Positions 26,485-35,018 of a DNA stretch of 64,000 nt are shown here, piece after piece. The DNA comes from Rufibacter sp. LB8 (GTDB lineage Bacteria > Bacteroidota > Bacteroidia > Cytophagales > Hymenobacteraceae): the NCBI RefSeq assembly GCF_014876185.1, contig NZ_JADALJ010000001.1:3267501-3331500 (forward strand), written 5' to 3'. The notes under the pieces were generated by a model that saw only the letters and a list, made by a program, of their open reading frames with translations, ran no database searches and had not been told where the DNA came from. Made by a program: the position numbers and the translations under genes. How positions within the stretch are numbered: position 1 is the first letter of the stretch; every line of letters begins with the position of its first letter.

Positions 26485-26495
26485 TATAGAAACAG

Positions 26496-27176
26496 ATGTC
26501 TATGAACAAGAAAGTGATTTGGCTGGTGGTGCTGGTGCTCTTGGGCGCGGGCGGTTATTGGCTGTGCAAACGCTATGGGCAGGGGCCTGAATATTCCTTG
26601 TACCAAATCAAGCGGGCCGTAGACAACCAAGACATGGCCGCGCTGGAGAAATATATTGACGTGGAACGGACTTCGGCGAATCTGCTGGACCAGACCCTGC
26701 AGGCGGGCATGGCCGACCTCCCCGAGCAGGAACGGGCCATGGCGGCTATCTTTCTGGGCATGGCCATGGCGTCACAGAAAGAGAAAATGCTCAGCGCCCT
26801 GCGCGAACAGATAGAACACTACGTAGCCAAAAGCAACGCCGGTCAGACACCGCCCAGCGGCATGAGCGCCCAAGAATGGGAACAGATACAGGCGGTGTTG
26901 CCGCTGCAGAAACTACTAGAAGAAAGTCAGTTGGCCCAAAGCAAGCTGGAAGGCATTTCCTATGTGAACAAGCAAGACACGCTGGCGGTGGTGGGCCTGG
27001 AACTTAGCATTCCGGCGCAGTCCAAACCCGTGGTGGTAGATGTGCAGATGCGTGACCGCGGCGGCTACTGGCAAGTAATAGGTTTGCCTAACGCTGGCGA
27101 GGTTCTGAAGCAATTGGGCTTGATTGAACTGTGGCAGAAGCACCAGAATTTCCCCAAACTGCAACTCAGAATGTAA
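26496..27176 (+). CDS. DUF2939 family membrane-anchored protein
   Basis: A 226-residue protein with one N-terminal membrane anchor (VIWLVVLVLLGAGGYWL) and a DUF2939-like body (YSLYQIKRAVDNQDMAALEK at about 35-54, C-terminal VVDVQMRDRGGYWQVIGL). Function unknown; probably faces the periplasm. A second in-frame ATG at 26502 is also possible. Confidence 0.8.
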   Translation: MSMNKKVIWLVVLVLLGAGGYWLCKRYGQGPEYSLYQIKRAVDNQDMAALEKYIDVERTSANLLDQTLQAGMADLPEQERAMAAIFLGMAMASQKEKMLSALREQIEHYVAKSNAGQTPPSGMSAQEWEQIQAVLPLQKLLEESQLAQSKLEGISYVNKQDTLAVVGLELSIPAQSKPVVVDVQMRDRGGYWQVIGLPNAGEVLKQLGLIELWQKHQNFPKLQLRM

Positions 27177-27223
27177 GGAACGGTGGCGTTTTTCGTTCGT
27201 CTTTTATCTGTAAATTCTTTTGT

Positions 27224-27817
27224 ATGAACGTGTCTTTCCTGCTGACTCTCTTCTTCTTGTGCTTCGGTTTGACGGGGCAAGCTCCTTCCGGGAAAAACGC
27301 CAGGAAGCCTGCCGCAAATCCCGAGACGGAGTACCTGCGGCGGCAGATGATTCTGGAGAAAGCACCTTATTTCACGGCGGTGGACCTCAACGGCAGGATT
27401 GTGACACTTGCTTCGTTGAAAGGCAAAACGGTGGTGCTGGATTTTTGGGCTACCTGGTGCGGGCCGTGTTTGGAGTCTTTGCCGGGCATGCAGCACGCGG
27501 CCAACAAATACAAGAATGACCCCAGCGTGGTGTTCCTGTTTGTGAATTCCTGGGAGCACGGCGATGACAAGAAGAAGAAAATTTCGGCATTTCTGGCCAA
27601 GAACAAATACACGTTCAACGTCTTGATGGACACGCAAAACAAAGTGATTGAGGCGTTCCAGGTATCGGGCATTCCCACCAAATTCATCCTGGACGGCAAC
27701 GGCAACATACGGTTCAAACTGGAAGGCTACGGCGGCGGCGATGCGCTCAACGTGACCAAAAGCCTGAGCAAGAAGATTGAACTGGTGAAGTCTGAAGCTC
27801 TTGCGGCCAAGGAATAA
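27224..27817 (+). CDS. TlpA-type thioredoxin-like protein
   Basis: A 197-residue exported thiol-disulfide oxidoreductase. Signal peptide (SFLLTLFFLCFGLTGQA), then a TlpA/ResA fold with the active site FWATWCGPCLES and the cis-Pro loop VSGIPTKFILDG. Likely keeps periplasmic thiols reduced. The frame is open back to 27131 inside the DUF2939 gene; 27224 is chosen because the signal peptide begins there. Confidence 0.92.
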   Translation: MNVSFLLTLFFLCFGLTGQAPSGKNARKPAANPETEYLRRQMILEKAPYFTAVDLNGRIVTLASLKGKTVVLDFWATWCGPCLESLPGMQHAANKYKNDPSVVFLFVNSWEHGDDKKKKISAFLAKNKYTFNVLMDTQNKVIEAFQVSGIPTKFILDGNGNIRFKLEGYGGGDALNVTKSLSKKIELVKSEALAAKE

Positions 27818-27819
27818 TT

Positions 27820-27861
27820 CCTGTTTTCGGGCCCATTTCTGAAAACGAAGCCGAAAACGGG
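27820..27861. repeat. 40-bp palindrome copy 16 (convergent gap)
   Basis: CCTGTTTTCGGGCCCATTTC with right arm GAAAACGAAGCCGAAAACGG, three bases after the TlpA stop and facing the dGTPase end. Confidence 0.85.
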
Positions 27862-27904
27862 AATTAGGTTTTTTCTCCAAGTCTATTATTCAACCTCTAC
27901 CCAA

Positions 27905-29266
27905 TCAATACATTTTAGGCAGTTCAATTCCTTTGATTTTCCGGAAAAGGCTGATGGCGGAGCTGTCTGTAAGGCCGGAGATGAAGTCTGTGATGTTCAG
28001 GATTCTTTCGTAGTTATCTTCTGAAAGGTGGCGGTTGGGGCCCAGGAATTGGTCGGGGACCAGGTCCAGGTATTTGCGGTGGCGGCTTTCCTTTTCGTTG
28101 AAAGCGGCCGTGAGGAACGTGTCTAACAGGCCGCCCAGCACCTCAAAGCCCGCGGCTTCAATCTCCAGCACGGGCCGGTTGCGGTAGATGCGGTCAATGG
28201 ACACTTTCTTGATTTGGTCCAGCGCGGCTTTGTTCTGCACCAGGTTGATCAACGACTGGTCAAATTCCCCGGCCAGAATAGCAGCCTCGTGCTCCAGGAA
28301 AATCTCAGCGCATTCATAGATAAGGTTATTGATGATCACGGCGCGCCAGACGCCCAGTTGCTCGCGCCAGTCATGGAACGTGGTGCTGTGGGTTTTGCCG
28401 GGCTTCTCGTTCAGCAGCGGCCTGAGCAGTTCGCGCGCTTCCTCAAACGGGATCAAGCCCAGGCGGCAGCCGTCTTCAAAGTCAATGATGCGGTAACAGA
28501 TATCATCGGCGGCTTCTACCAGAAACGCCAGCGGGTGACGGTGATAGGCGCGCTGGCCCTGGCAAGGCAAAAGACCAAGTTCGTCGGCAATCTTGGTGAA
28601 ATGTGCTTCTTCGGGCTGAAAGAACCCGTACTTTTTCTCAGAGGCGCGGCGGGTGCCTTTGATGACCTGGTCAGACGGCCTTGGGTATTTGGTGAACGTG
28701 GCCAGCGTGCTGTAGGTGAGGCGCATGCCACAGGTGCCGGTGCTTTGGCCGGGATACGTGTGCGTGAGAATCCGGAACCCGGCAGCGTTGCCCTCAAAAT
28801 TCTGTAAATCTAAAATCTGTGACGAAGTCAAATTTTCCACGAACGGCTGGGCGTCTTTGCTTCGGAAGAAAGAGGAAATAGCGTCTTCGCCAGAATGCCC
28901 GAACGGCGGGTTGCCAATGTCATGCGCCAGGCAGGCGGCGGCCACCACATCTCCAAAATCTGCTTCCTGAATGCCGGGGTGCGCCTGTACAATCTTTGGG
29001 TGACGTTCCAGTAAGGTTTTGCCCACTCTTCGGCCCAGAGACCGGCCCACGCAGGAAGTTTCAAGGCTATGCGTTAAGCGGTTGTGTACAAAGTCGCTCT
29101 CGGGCATGGGCATGACCTGGGTTTTGTTCTGCAGCCGCCGGAACGGGGTGGAGAAAACCAGGCGGTCATAGTCGCGCTGGAACTCACCGCGCACAGATTC
29201 ATCAGTGGCGTGTACCTGGGTTTGGGCGTCAAAGCGCTTTTTGGAAAGGAGGCGCTCCCATTTCAT
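27905..29266 (-). CDS. dgt: dGTP triphosphohydrolase
   Basis: A 453-residue HD-domain enzyme that splits dGTP into deoxyguanosine and triphosphate. Seen: FSTPFRRLQNKTQVMP, HNRLTHSLETS, the HD pair in ACLAHDIGNPPFGHSGEDA, and the DDICYRIIDFEDG region. The start MKWERLL (29266) fits the family; an ATG at 29275 is an alternative and the frame extends to 29320. Confidence 0.93.
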   Translation of the reverse strand: MKWERLLSKKRFDAQTQVHATDESVRGEFQRDYDRLVFSTPFRRLQNKTQVMPMPESDFVHNRLTHSLETSCVGRSLGRRVGKTLLERHPKIVQAHPGIQEADFGDVVAAACLAHDIGNPPFGHSGEDAISSFFRSKDAQPFVENLTSSQILDLQNFEGNAAGFRILTHTYPGQSTGTCGMRLTYSTLATFTKYPRPSDQVIKGTRRASEKKYGFFQPEEAHFTKIADELGLLPCQGQRAYHRHPLAFLVEAADDICYRIIDFEDGCRLGLIPFEEARELLRPLLNEKPGKTHSTTFHDWREQLGVWRAVIINNLIYECAEIFLEHEAAILAGEFDQSLINLVQNKAALDQIKKVSIDRIYRNRPVLEIEAAGFEVLGGLLDTFLTAAFNEKESRHRKYLDLVPDQFLGPNRHLSEDNYERILNITDFISGLTDSSAISLFRKIKGIELPKMY

Positions 29267-29350
29267 CTTCGGCATAAAAACGTCTGTAAACCCCGAAGCT
29301 ACGGCCACGCCGGTTCTCATGCAAGGGGTTTGCCGCGGGTAACTGGGTTT

Positions 29351-29391
29351 CCGTTTTTGGCTCCGTTTCCAGAAATGAGCCCGAAAACGGG
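29351..29391. repeat. 40-bp palindrome copy 17
   Basis: CCGTTTTTGGCTCCGTTTCC with right arm GAAATGAGCCCGAAAACGGG, eight bases beyond the stop of the metalloprotease gene (minus). Confidence 0.85.
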
Positions 29392-29398
29392 TGGGTTT

Positions 29399-31537
29399 CT
29401 ACTCGGCTTTGAAATACTTGAGCACGCCTTCGCCGTTTTTGCCCTGGTACCTAATCAGGTACAACCCTTTGCCGGCCAAACCGGGCAGGTTGAGTTCATA
29501 GCGGCTCACCTGCGGCTCCACCAATAGCGTGAAACGTGCGTACCGCTTGCCAGACAAGTCATAGATTTCCATCTGAAGCTCATCTGAGACCGGGCTGTTG
29601 TAGAAAAACGCGGTTCTGTTGCCGCCGGGGTTGGGGGCCAGCAAGACTTCAAAGCCAGGCCCCGCCACTTCTGCCACTTCTGAGAACACCAGGGTGCCGT
29701 CTGCCATGCGCAACTGCAGGCGGTAATAGGCAAAAAGCAGCGGTTCTGGGTCCACAAACTGGTAAGACCGCGGGGTGGCGGAGGTGCCGGTGGCCGGAAC
29801 GGTGCCAATCTCTGTGTAGTTTTTTCCGTCTTTGCTTCGTTCCACCACAAAGTCTGTGAGGTTGTTCTCAGAGGGCGTGGTCCAGGTGAGGAGCACGGTG
29901 TTGGTGGTGGGTTGGAACGTGCCCGTCAGGTTCAATGACTCTACCAGAATGGCGCATTGGTTGGTGGGTTTGCGTTCCATGGCCTCTACATCACAGAAGT
30001 CTGAGCCCGTGCTGAGGTTCATGACGTAGTTTCCGCCGGCAATGTCATTCTCTGCGTTGAGCGTGCGCGAATCTTGCGCCCTGGCCACGGCGTAGTGCAT
30101 GACAGCGCGCGGCAAAATTAAATGGCTGAGTTGGTGCCCATGGCCTAATTCATGCAACACCACTGACTCAAAGTCAAACTGCTGGCTGGTGGCCCTGGCC
30201 GGGCCGTACTGCCAGTCTGCGCGCTGCGCGAATTCCAGATCTATCTCATCTACCCAGAATGTGAGCACCGTGCCTGAAATGCAGCCTTTGTACCTACTGA
30301 TGCAGCGCCCCAGCACATTGCCGGGCAACTCCCCCGTGTTGGCGAACCGCACCGAGTTGACGCCATCATCTGCGGTGGTGTTCACCCTGCGCTTTGAGTC
30401 GGCGTCCCAGTTAATGTAGGTGTTGCAGGACCACTCATTCATGGAGCGTTTAAAGGCGTACAGCGCGGGCTGGTTGGCCACAAATGATGTCCCGAACTGA
30501 AAGGTATAACCGCCCATGCCGTTCTGGTCAATCAGGCGGGGTTGGTAGCTCTGCTCCACCAGGCCGCGTTTGTCATCTTTGTAGCCCACGTTAGACACCG
30601 CAAACACAATGGTGAGCGGCAAAGGGGCCGTGGCCGTGTTGGGATCATTGTTCACCACCCGGAACGCCCCTGTGCCGGCCGTGCCGCCCTCAATGCCGCT
30701 GGTGGGTACTTTTACTTTAATCTGGTTGTCAGTCCAGGAGACATAGTCAGTGGGTAGCGGTTTAATGAACGTTTTGCCGCCGTCATCTGCGTTGGGGAAC
30801 TCCACAAAGCCGTTGCCGCGCGTCAGTCCGAAATTGGTGCCGTTGATAGTGAGCACATCGCCGGTGCCGGCCCGCAAACTCAGCGGCGTAAAGTTGATGA
30901 TAGCCGGAATGGCGCGCCGCAGTGCTGCGTTCTGGGTTTTGGGTTTGGAAAGTGCTTCTATGTCTGGGTTGGTTCTGAGGGTTCTGTACGTGGCGCCGGT
31001 CAAACGCTGTAGGGCGGGGTACACATGGCCGGTGATAGTGGGGTAGGCAGTGAACGGGTCACGGGCCGAGCCTTGGGGCAAGCGGTACTCAATAAACCCC
31101 TGCAAACTGGCAAACACCGCGTAACTTCTCTGGTTCTTTCTATGGGGTTGCAGAAAAAAGACGCCGTGCTGTTGGTCTTTGAGCATGAGCGTGGCCGAAT
31201 ACACGTGCAGGTCCAGGTCCACTTGTCCGCCTTCCGTGATGATTTCCACATTCTGCGGCACGTTGGCGCCTTTAAAGACTTTGTAGACGGTGACCTGGCT
31301 GGCAGTGTAGATGTTTTCATGGCGGCTGTCCCAGAAAGAACGCTGGCTGGTTACTTTTCCTTCCACAATGGCGGTGGCGGCCTGGGCGCGGTCTTCTAAA
31401 GACAGGGGCAGCAGCGAGCAGGTTTCCTGGGCCAGGGCCGCGCCGTTGGCCCACAGCAGGCACAGCGCCAGCAGCAGACAGAAAGAAACACGGGTGGCGG
31501 GCAGGCCCGGATAAGTACACCGAAGGGTCATATGCAA
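29399..31537 (-). CDS. Secreted matrixin-like metalloprotease with type IX tail
   Basis: A 712-residue exported protein. Order: signal peptide (FCLLLALCLLWANGAALA), an N-terminal region of about 170 residues, an IPT/TIG-like domain (PAIINFTPLSLRAGTGDVLT), a zinc-protease domain with HELGHGHQLSH near residue 460 and a Met-turn-like AVMHYA, a fibronectin III-like domain, and a C-terminal type IX sorting domain (LAPNPGGNRTAFFY through GLYLIRYQGKNGEGVLKYF). In the metzincin motif HExxHxxGxxH the Gly is Gln here. Probably secreted through the type IX system or anchored at the surface. Confidence 0.85.
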   Translation of the reverse strand: MHMTLRCTYPGLPATRVSFCLLLALCLLWANGAALAQETCSLLPLSLEDRAQAATAIVEGKVTSQRSFWDSRHENIYTASQVTVYKVFKGANVPQNVEIITEGGQVDLDLHVYSATLMLKDQQHGVFFLQPHRKNQRSYAVFASLQGFIEYRLPQGSARDPFTAYPTITGHVYPALQRLTGATYRTLRTNPDIEALSKPKTQNAALRRAIPAIINFTPLSLRAGTGDVLTINGTNFGLTRGNGFVEFPNADDGGKTFIKPLPTDYVSWTDNQIKVKVPTSGIEGGTAGTGAFRVVNNDPNTATAPLPLTIVFAVSNVGYKDDKRGLVEQSYQPRLIDQNGMGGYTFQFGTSFVANQPALYAFKRSMNEWSCNTYINWDADSKRRVNTTADDGVNSVRFANTGELPGNVLGRCISRYKGCISGTVLTFWVDEIDLEFAQRADWQYGPARATSQQFDFESVVLHELGHGHQLSHLILPRAVMHYAVARAQDSRTLNAENDIAGGNYVMNLSTGSDFCDVEAMERKPTNQCAILVESLNLTGTFQPTTNTVLLTWTTPSENNLTDFVVERSKDGKNYTEIGTVPATGTSATPRSYQFVDPEPLLFAYYRLQLRMADGTLVFSEVAEVAGPGFEVLLAPNPGGNRTAFFYNSPVSDELQMEIYDLSGKRYARFTLLVEPQVSRYELNLPGLAGKGLYLIRYQGKNGEGVLKYFKAE

Positions 31538-31689
31538 GAAACTTGAAGCTTCAAAAAGACAGTTGTATGGCCACTACTCTTGACAGGGAAGGTACTACTT
31601 GGCAGGCAGGTTTCCAATTGCCGTATCTACGGGAAACGGCGCTGCGTAGATGTAGCAAAGAATTGGGGCTAGAGATGGAGGGCAAGCGT

Positions 31690-31729
31690 GCGTTTTCGGC
31701 TCCGTTTCCAGAAATGAGCCCGAAAACGC
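31690..31729. repeat. 40-bp palindrome copy 18
   Basis: GCGTTTTCGGCTCCGTTTCC with right arm GAAATGAGCCCGAAAACGC, in the 324-base tandem minus gap that holds no gene (31538-31861). Confidence 0.85.
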
Positions 31730-31747
31730 CAGCCGCGCCAGCTACAA

Positions 31748-31786
31748 AAAAAGGTACCTGCCTTTTCAGACAAGTACCTTCAAACA
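31748..31786 (-). terminator. Putative terminator of the 31.9 kb barrel gene
   Basis: On the minus strand AAGGTAC, a loop of about 16 bases, GTACCTT and a run of seven T. It lies about 75 bases after the stop of the beta-barrel gene. Confidence 0.5.
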
Positions 31787-31861
31787 ACTAAACAGGAACT
31801 ACTGGCTTAAGAACGAGCTCGGCCCGCATCTATTGCAAAACCGCTATATCTTCTCTGCTCC

Positions 31862-33100
31862 TTAATTCCCCGATGTTGAAAACCAGAAGCCCACGCCCAG
31901 TCTCACAAAATGGCTGTAATATTCACCGCGGTTTGTAAAATTATAGCTGACCCGCGCCCCCTCATAGCGTAAGGAAAACTGCAGGCCACTGTTAGAAAGC
32001 ACCGGCAGCAGAAAACCTGTCTCGGCGGCCAGGCCGTATTCGGTCTTGCTGTCAAACGGGTCAAGGTAAATGTTGCCTTGCTTAAAGGTTTTGCCATTGT
32101 TAATGATGTAGCCTACCATGGGGCCAGCGCCAATAAATGGCCTAATAGGCCCTATTTTGGTATTGAACTTCAGCAAAACAGAGAAATCAAGGCACTCCAG
32201 CCTGATGGAATTGCCTGCCGTATTTTCTACACCACTGTTTCTGTAGCTATACAGGGCATTCGCGCCTTTTTTACTATAGTCTGCCCCTATCTGTAGCGAG
32301 AATTTCTTGCTCACGTTGGCATTGAAGATGTTGACCGCCACGCCTCCGCTGAAGCTATTGGTGCCCTTGGGGTCGGTAAAAAATTGCTCGCCTTCTTCTG
32401 AGACATTTACGGTGCTTTTGCCATAGCCTACCGTCACAGAAGGCACCACCACTGTTTTTTTACTCACAATCTCAGAGACAAAAGTCTGGTTGGAGGGGTG
32501 CGCACAGGCGTTGTAGGCTATAAATGCCTTAGACATGTTTTTGACCGTGTACTGCACTTTGTTGGCTTTGGCCGCCAGGTCTGGGCACCCCGCGAAGAGA
32601 GTCTTAAGGCTGTCTTGGTAGAGGTTGTAAGTCTTGCTGTAGAGGGCGTTGCCTTGCTTTATCTTCAGGCGGCGTTTTTCAATCTCGGTGAACTGGCCTT
32701 CCTGGCGCATGAGAAAAAAGCGGTCATGCGCCGAAGCGGTTTTAAGGTAATACAGAGAGACGGGCCCTTTCACCAATTCCTGCAGAAACACCACCTGGTA
32801 GGTAGAGTCTACCTTGCCTTCGGGCAGCTGGGCCACGTGCACCACCTTCTGGGCCAGGTATTTTTTTTGCCCGGTCACTCCAAAGCCTTTCAGTTCCTCG
32901 GCTTTATATTCTTTAAAGTTGGCGGTGTTGGTTGCCTGAAAAGAGACGGCCAGGCTGTTGCGCGCGTCTGTGAAGTCCAGCACCTGGCCCCGCAGCGTGT
33001 CTTGCTCTAAGGTGATGATGTAGCCGGGGCGGGCATTTTTCTGGGCCATGGTCAGAAAGCTGAAACAGACCAGAACAGCGCTCAGTACAAATTTTTGCAT
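31862..33100 (-). CDS. Predicted outer-membrane beta-barrel protein
   Basis: A 412-residue exported protein. Signal peptide (SAVLVCFSFLTMAQ), an N-terminal part beginning ARPGYIITLEQDTLRGQVLD (a start pattern frequent in Bacteroidota envelope proteins), and a C-terminal barrel of about 200 residues rich in alternating strands (RPFIGAGPMVGYIINNG, FVRLGVGFWF). Function not recognised. The first domain resembles the start of the barrel protein at 17683. Confidence 0.75.
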   Translation of the reverse strand: MQKFVLSAVLVCFSFLTMAQKNARPGYIITLEQDTLRGQVLDFTDARNSLAVSFQATNTANFKEYKAEELKGFGVTGQKKYLAQKVVHVAQLPEGKVDSTYQVVFLQELVKGPVSLYYLKTASAHDRFFLMRQEGQFTEIEKRRLKIKQGNALYSKTYNLYQDSLKTLFAGCPDLAAKANKVQYTVKNMSKAFIAYNACAHPSNQTFVSEIVSKKTVVVPSVTVGYGKSTVNVSEEGEQFFTDPKGTNSFSGGVAVNIFNANVSKKFSLQIGADYSKKGANALYSYRNSGVENTAGNSIRLECLDFSVLLKFNTKIGPIRPFIGAGPMVGYIINNGKTFKQGNIYLDPFDSKTEYGLAAETGFLLPVLSNSGLQFSLRYEGARVSYNFTNRGEYYSHFVRLGVGFWFSTSGN

Positions 33101-33259
33101 AGGAGGAAAGAATGTAATAACAGAATTGGGTTGATGTGATAGAAGTAAAATCTAGGATAGATCCTCCAAATATAGAGATAGAAAGGAATTTTTCTGCCAG
33201 ATTTCAGCGGCCTCAGCCATCTTTTAGAAAGTGCCCATTTGGTTTTTAAGTACGAATTT

Positions 33260-33300
33260 CCTGTTTTCGGCCCCGTTTCTGGAAATGAGCCCGAAAACGG
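33260..33300. repeat. 40-bp palindrome copy 19 (divergent gap)
   Basis: CCTGTTTTCGGCCCCGTTTC with right arm GAAATGAGCCCGAAAACGG, between the divergent barrel gene and the acetyltransferase gene, covering the -33 region of the latter's promoter. Confidence 0.87.
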
Positions 33301-33318
33301 AAAGCCCGGCCTTCTGTG

Positions 33319-33326
33319 TATCTTTG
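33319..33326 (+). promoter_or_regulatory. -7 promoter element (TATCTTTG)
   Basis: Perfect TAnnTTTG match followed by CG, 21 bases before the acetyltransferase start. No -33 TTTG; that position is occupied by the palindrome end. Confidence 0.5.
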
Positions 33327-33346
33327 CGCACCACCAACCCGAAGCC

Positions 33347-33829
33347 ATGAACAACGCCATCATCGTCAGAAAAGGAACTTCCGCAGATTTGCCGCAGGTG
33401 CACGCCCTTATTGTGGAACTGGCCATCTATGAGAAAGCGCCCAATGAAGTCACCAACACCGTAGAAGACATGCAGCAAGACGGCTTCGGGGAACGGCCCA
33501 TCTTTGAATTCCACGTGGCAGAATCTGCCCAAGATGGCATTGTGGGCATTGCCCTGTACTACACGGCCTACTCCACCTGGAAAGGCAAAATGCTGTTCCT
33601 GGAAGACATTGTGGTCACCGAGCGGTTGCGCCGCCAAGGCATTGGCCGGCTGCTGTTCAGAGAAGTGGTGGCCGCCGCCAGAGCCGGTCACTACAAGCGC
33701 ATGAAATGGCAGGTGCTGGACTGGAACGAGCCCGCCATCAATTTCTACCGCAGCATTGGCGCCAACCTGGACGGCGAGTGGATCAATTGCAACTTCTCTG
33801 AGCAGGAACTGGCGCAGCTGGCGCTTTAA
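33347..33829 (+). CDS. GNAT N-acetyltransferase (SSAT/thialysine type)
   Basis: A 160-residue acetyltransferase. The pattern (VRKGTSADLPQVHALIVELA, YEKAPNEV, LEDIVVTERLRRQGIGRLLF, WQVLDWNEPAINFYRSIGA) matches the diamine/thialysine N-acetyltransferase group, which acetylates polyamines or thialysine with acetyl-CoA. The acetyl-CoA loop RRQGIG is intact. The frame is open upstream through a palindrome to 33239; 33347 fits the family start. Confidence 0.9.
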   Translation: MNNAIIVRKGTSADLPQVHALIVELAIYEKAPNEVTNTVEDMQQDGFGERPIFEFHVAESAQDGIVGIALYYTAYSTWKGKMLFLEDIVVTERLRRQGIGRLLFREVVAAARAGHYKRMKWQVLDWNEPAINFYRSIGANLDGEWINCNFSEQELAQLAL

Positions 33830-33911
33830 TTTTTCTATGGTTCTGCTTACCTTTTGCTCAAAACAGATTTGCGCACCAGCATCGGGTTCTACCTGAGACC
33901 AATTGAAAGCA

Positions 33912-34367
33912 ATGAAGACAATTTTTGACGAAGCGGTACGGGCAGAACTCATAGCGCGCATTCAGCTACTCAGCCCCAGCCACCAACCTGTTTGGGGCAA
34001 GATGAACGTGTCCCAGATGCTCCAGCACAACACCTACTGGAACTGCTGGATTCTGGGCCAGGGAACCCACACCTACAAACAGGCCTTTTTGGGGAAAGTG
34101 TTCGGGAAGATAGCCCTCCGGAAGATGATTAAAGATGAGCAGCCGTTTGATAAAAACATTCCCACCTCGGCCCAATTCAAAGTAACAAATACAACGGCCA
34201 CTAACCTGGAACCCGAAAAAGCCAGCTGGGTCGCCTTGCTGAAAGCCTACCAGCAGTACAGCAACCCCCGCTTCATCCATGACTTCTTCGGCAAAATGAC
34301 CAAGGAAGAGATTGGTGTATTGGTTTACAAACACACAGACCACCATTTACGGCAGTTCGGCGTCTGA
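33912..34367 (+). CDS. DUF1569 (DinB-like) protein
   Basis: A 151-residue protein of the DUF1569/DinB-like four-helix type. Seen: WGKMNVSQMLQHN (first metal-type His), HPRFIHDFFGKM-like segment and the final YKHTDHHLRQFGV, which keeps the family's His pattern. Possibly a metal-dependent small-thiol enzyme; no substrate known. A TTG at 33903 is the upstream alternative; the ATG at 33912 is chosen. Confidence 0.82.
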   Translation: MKTIFDEAVRAELIARIQLLSPSHQPVWGKMNVSQMLQHNTYWNCWILGQGTHTYKQAFLGKVFGKIALRKMIKDEQPFDKNIPTSAQFKVTNTTATNLEPEKASWVALLKAYQQYSNPRFIHDFFGKMTKEEIGVLVYKHTDHHLRQFGV

Positions 34368-34477
34368 GAAAACCTGTGAGAGTTGAGGCTTTCCTCGCGC
34401 TGACTTTCTTGCAGCTACTTTTTTGAAGCAATAAATGACCTAAGCTTCTTTCAATTCAAGCCGCCAACCCCATAAAA

Positions 34478-34537
34478 CCAAGCCCGAAAACGGACTGGCG
34501 TTTTCGGGCTTGGTTTGGGAAATGAGGGCAAAAACGG
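34478..34537. repeat. Palindrome copy 20 with an extra third arm
   Basis: Right-type arm CCAAGCCCGAAAACGG (34478-34493), then left-type arm CGTTTTCGGGCTTGG, then the usual right arm GAAATGAGGGCAAAAACGG. Two mutually exclusive hairpins can form. Lies between the convergent DUF1569 and DUF4286 genes and may serve both as terminator. Confidence 0.8.
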
Positions 34538-34580
34538 AAATAACCGCCACTGCCGGTCACTAAAAACTTCTAACCAACAA

Positions 34581-34889
34581 CTAGTCCCCAATCACTTCCA
34601 GCACGGTTCTGAAGGCGGCGTATTGACCGGCGTAGCGGGCCTGCATCTTGCCTTGCATTTCCTGGTCGTGGTTTTGGTGGTACTCCAGCAAGTCTTGCAT
34701 ATGGCGGGCGTAGTACTGCACGGCGTAGGTGGTGCCGCCGGTGTCTTCGTCTTCCATCACTTTGGCCAGCTGGAATTTGGTGAAATAGGTGGTGGCCATC
34801 ACCTCTGGTATATGGGTTACCTGCATCCACTGCAGCCAATCGGCGGCCACGGCGTTTTCTATGCTCACGGTTTCGTTGAAAAGAATCAT
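34581..34889 (-). CDS. DUF4286 family protein
   Basis: A 102-residue cytoplasmic protein. The start MILFNETVSIENAVAADWLQ, WMQVTHIPEVMAT and YAVQYYARHMQDLLEYHQNH match DUF4286, a ferredoxin-like small family of Bacteroidota with unknown role. Alone on its strand. Confidence 0.88.
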   Translation of the reverse strand: MILFNETVSIENAVAADWLQWMQVTHIPEVMATTYFTKFQLAKVMEDEDTGGTTYAVQYYARHMQDLLEYHQNHDQEMQGKMQARYAGQYAAFRTVLEVIGD

Positions 34890-34990
34890 GTGTCAAAAAT
34901 ACGGTTTATCTTTCAATAACTGCTTTCGCAGGAAAATGGGCCGGTAGGTTCATCTACAAGCTCAATGCTTTCACTAGAAACCAAATTCTC

Positions 34991-34998
34991 TATCTTTA
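34991..34998 (+). promoter_or_regulatory. Putative -7 promoter element (TATCTTTA)
   Basis: One mismatch to TAnnTTTG, 20 bases before the lipoprotein gene at 35019. Confidence 0.35.
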
Positions 34999-35018
34999 CT
35001 GCTCCTCAATTTATTTGA

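Larger units (their letters stand above)
25655..26495. other. 840-base gap filled with repeats, no gene
   Basis: Holds palindrome copies 14 and 15, a TCATCCTGAGC / GTCATTCTGAGCC repeat pair (about 25722-25825), a GC-rich stretch with short inverted pieces (25980-26100), a 33-base palindrome (26168-26200), and a degenerate palindrome copy (26211-26250). Open frames here are Pro/Ser/Arg-rich and have no recognisable protein. Confidence 0.6.
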
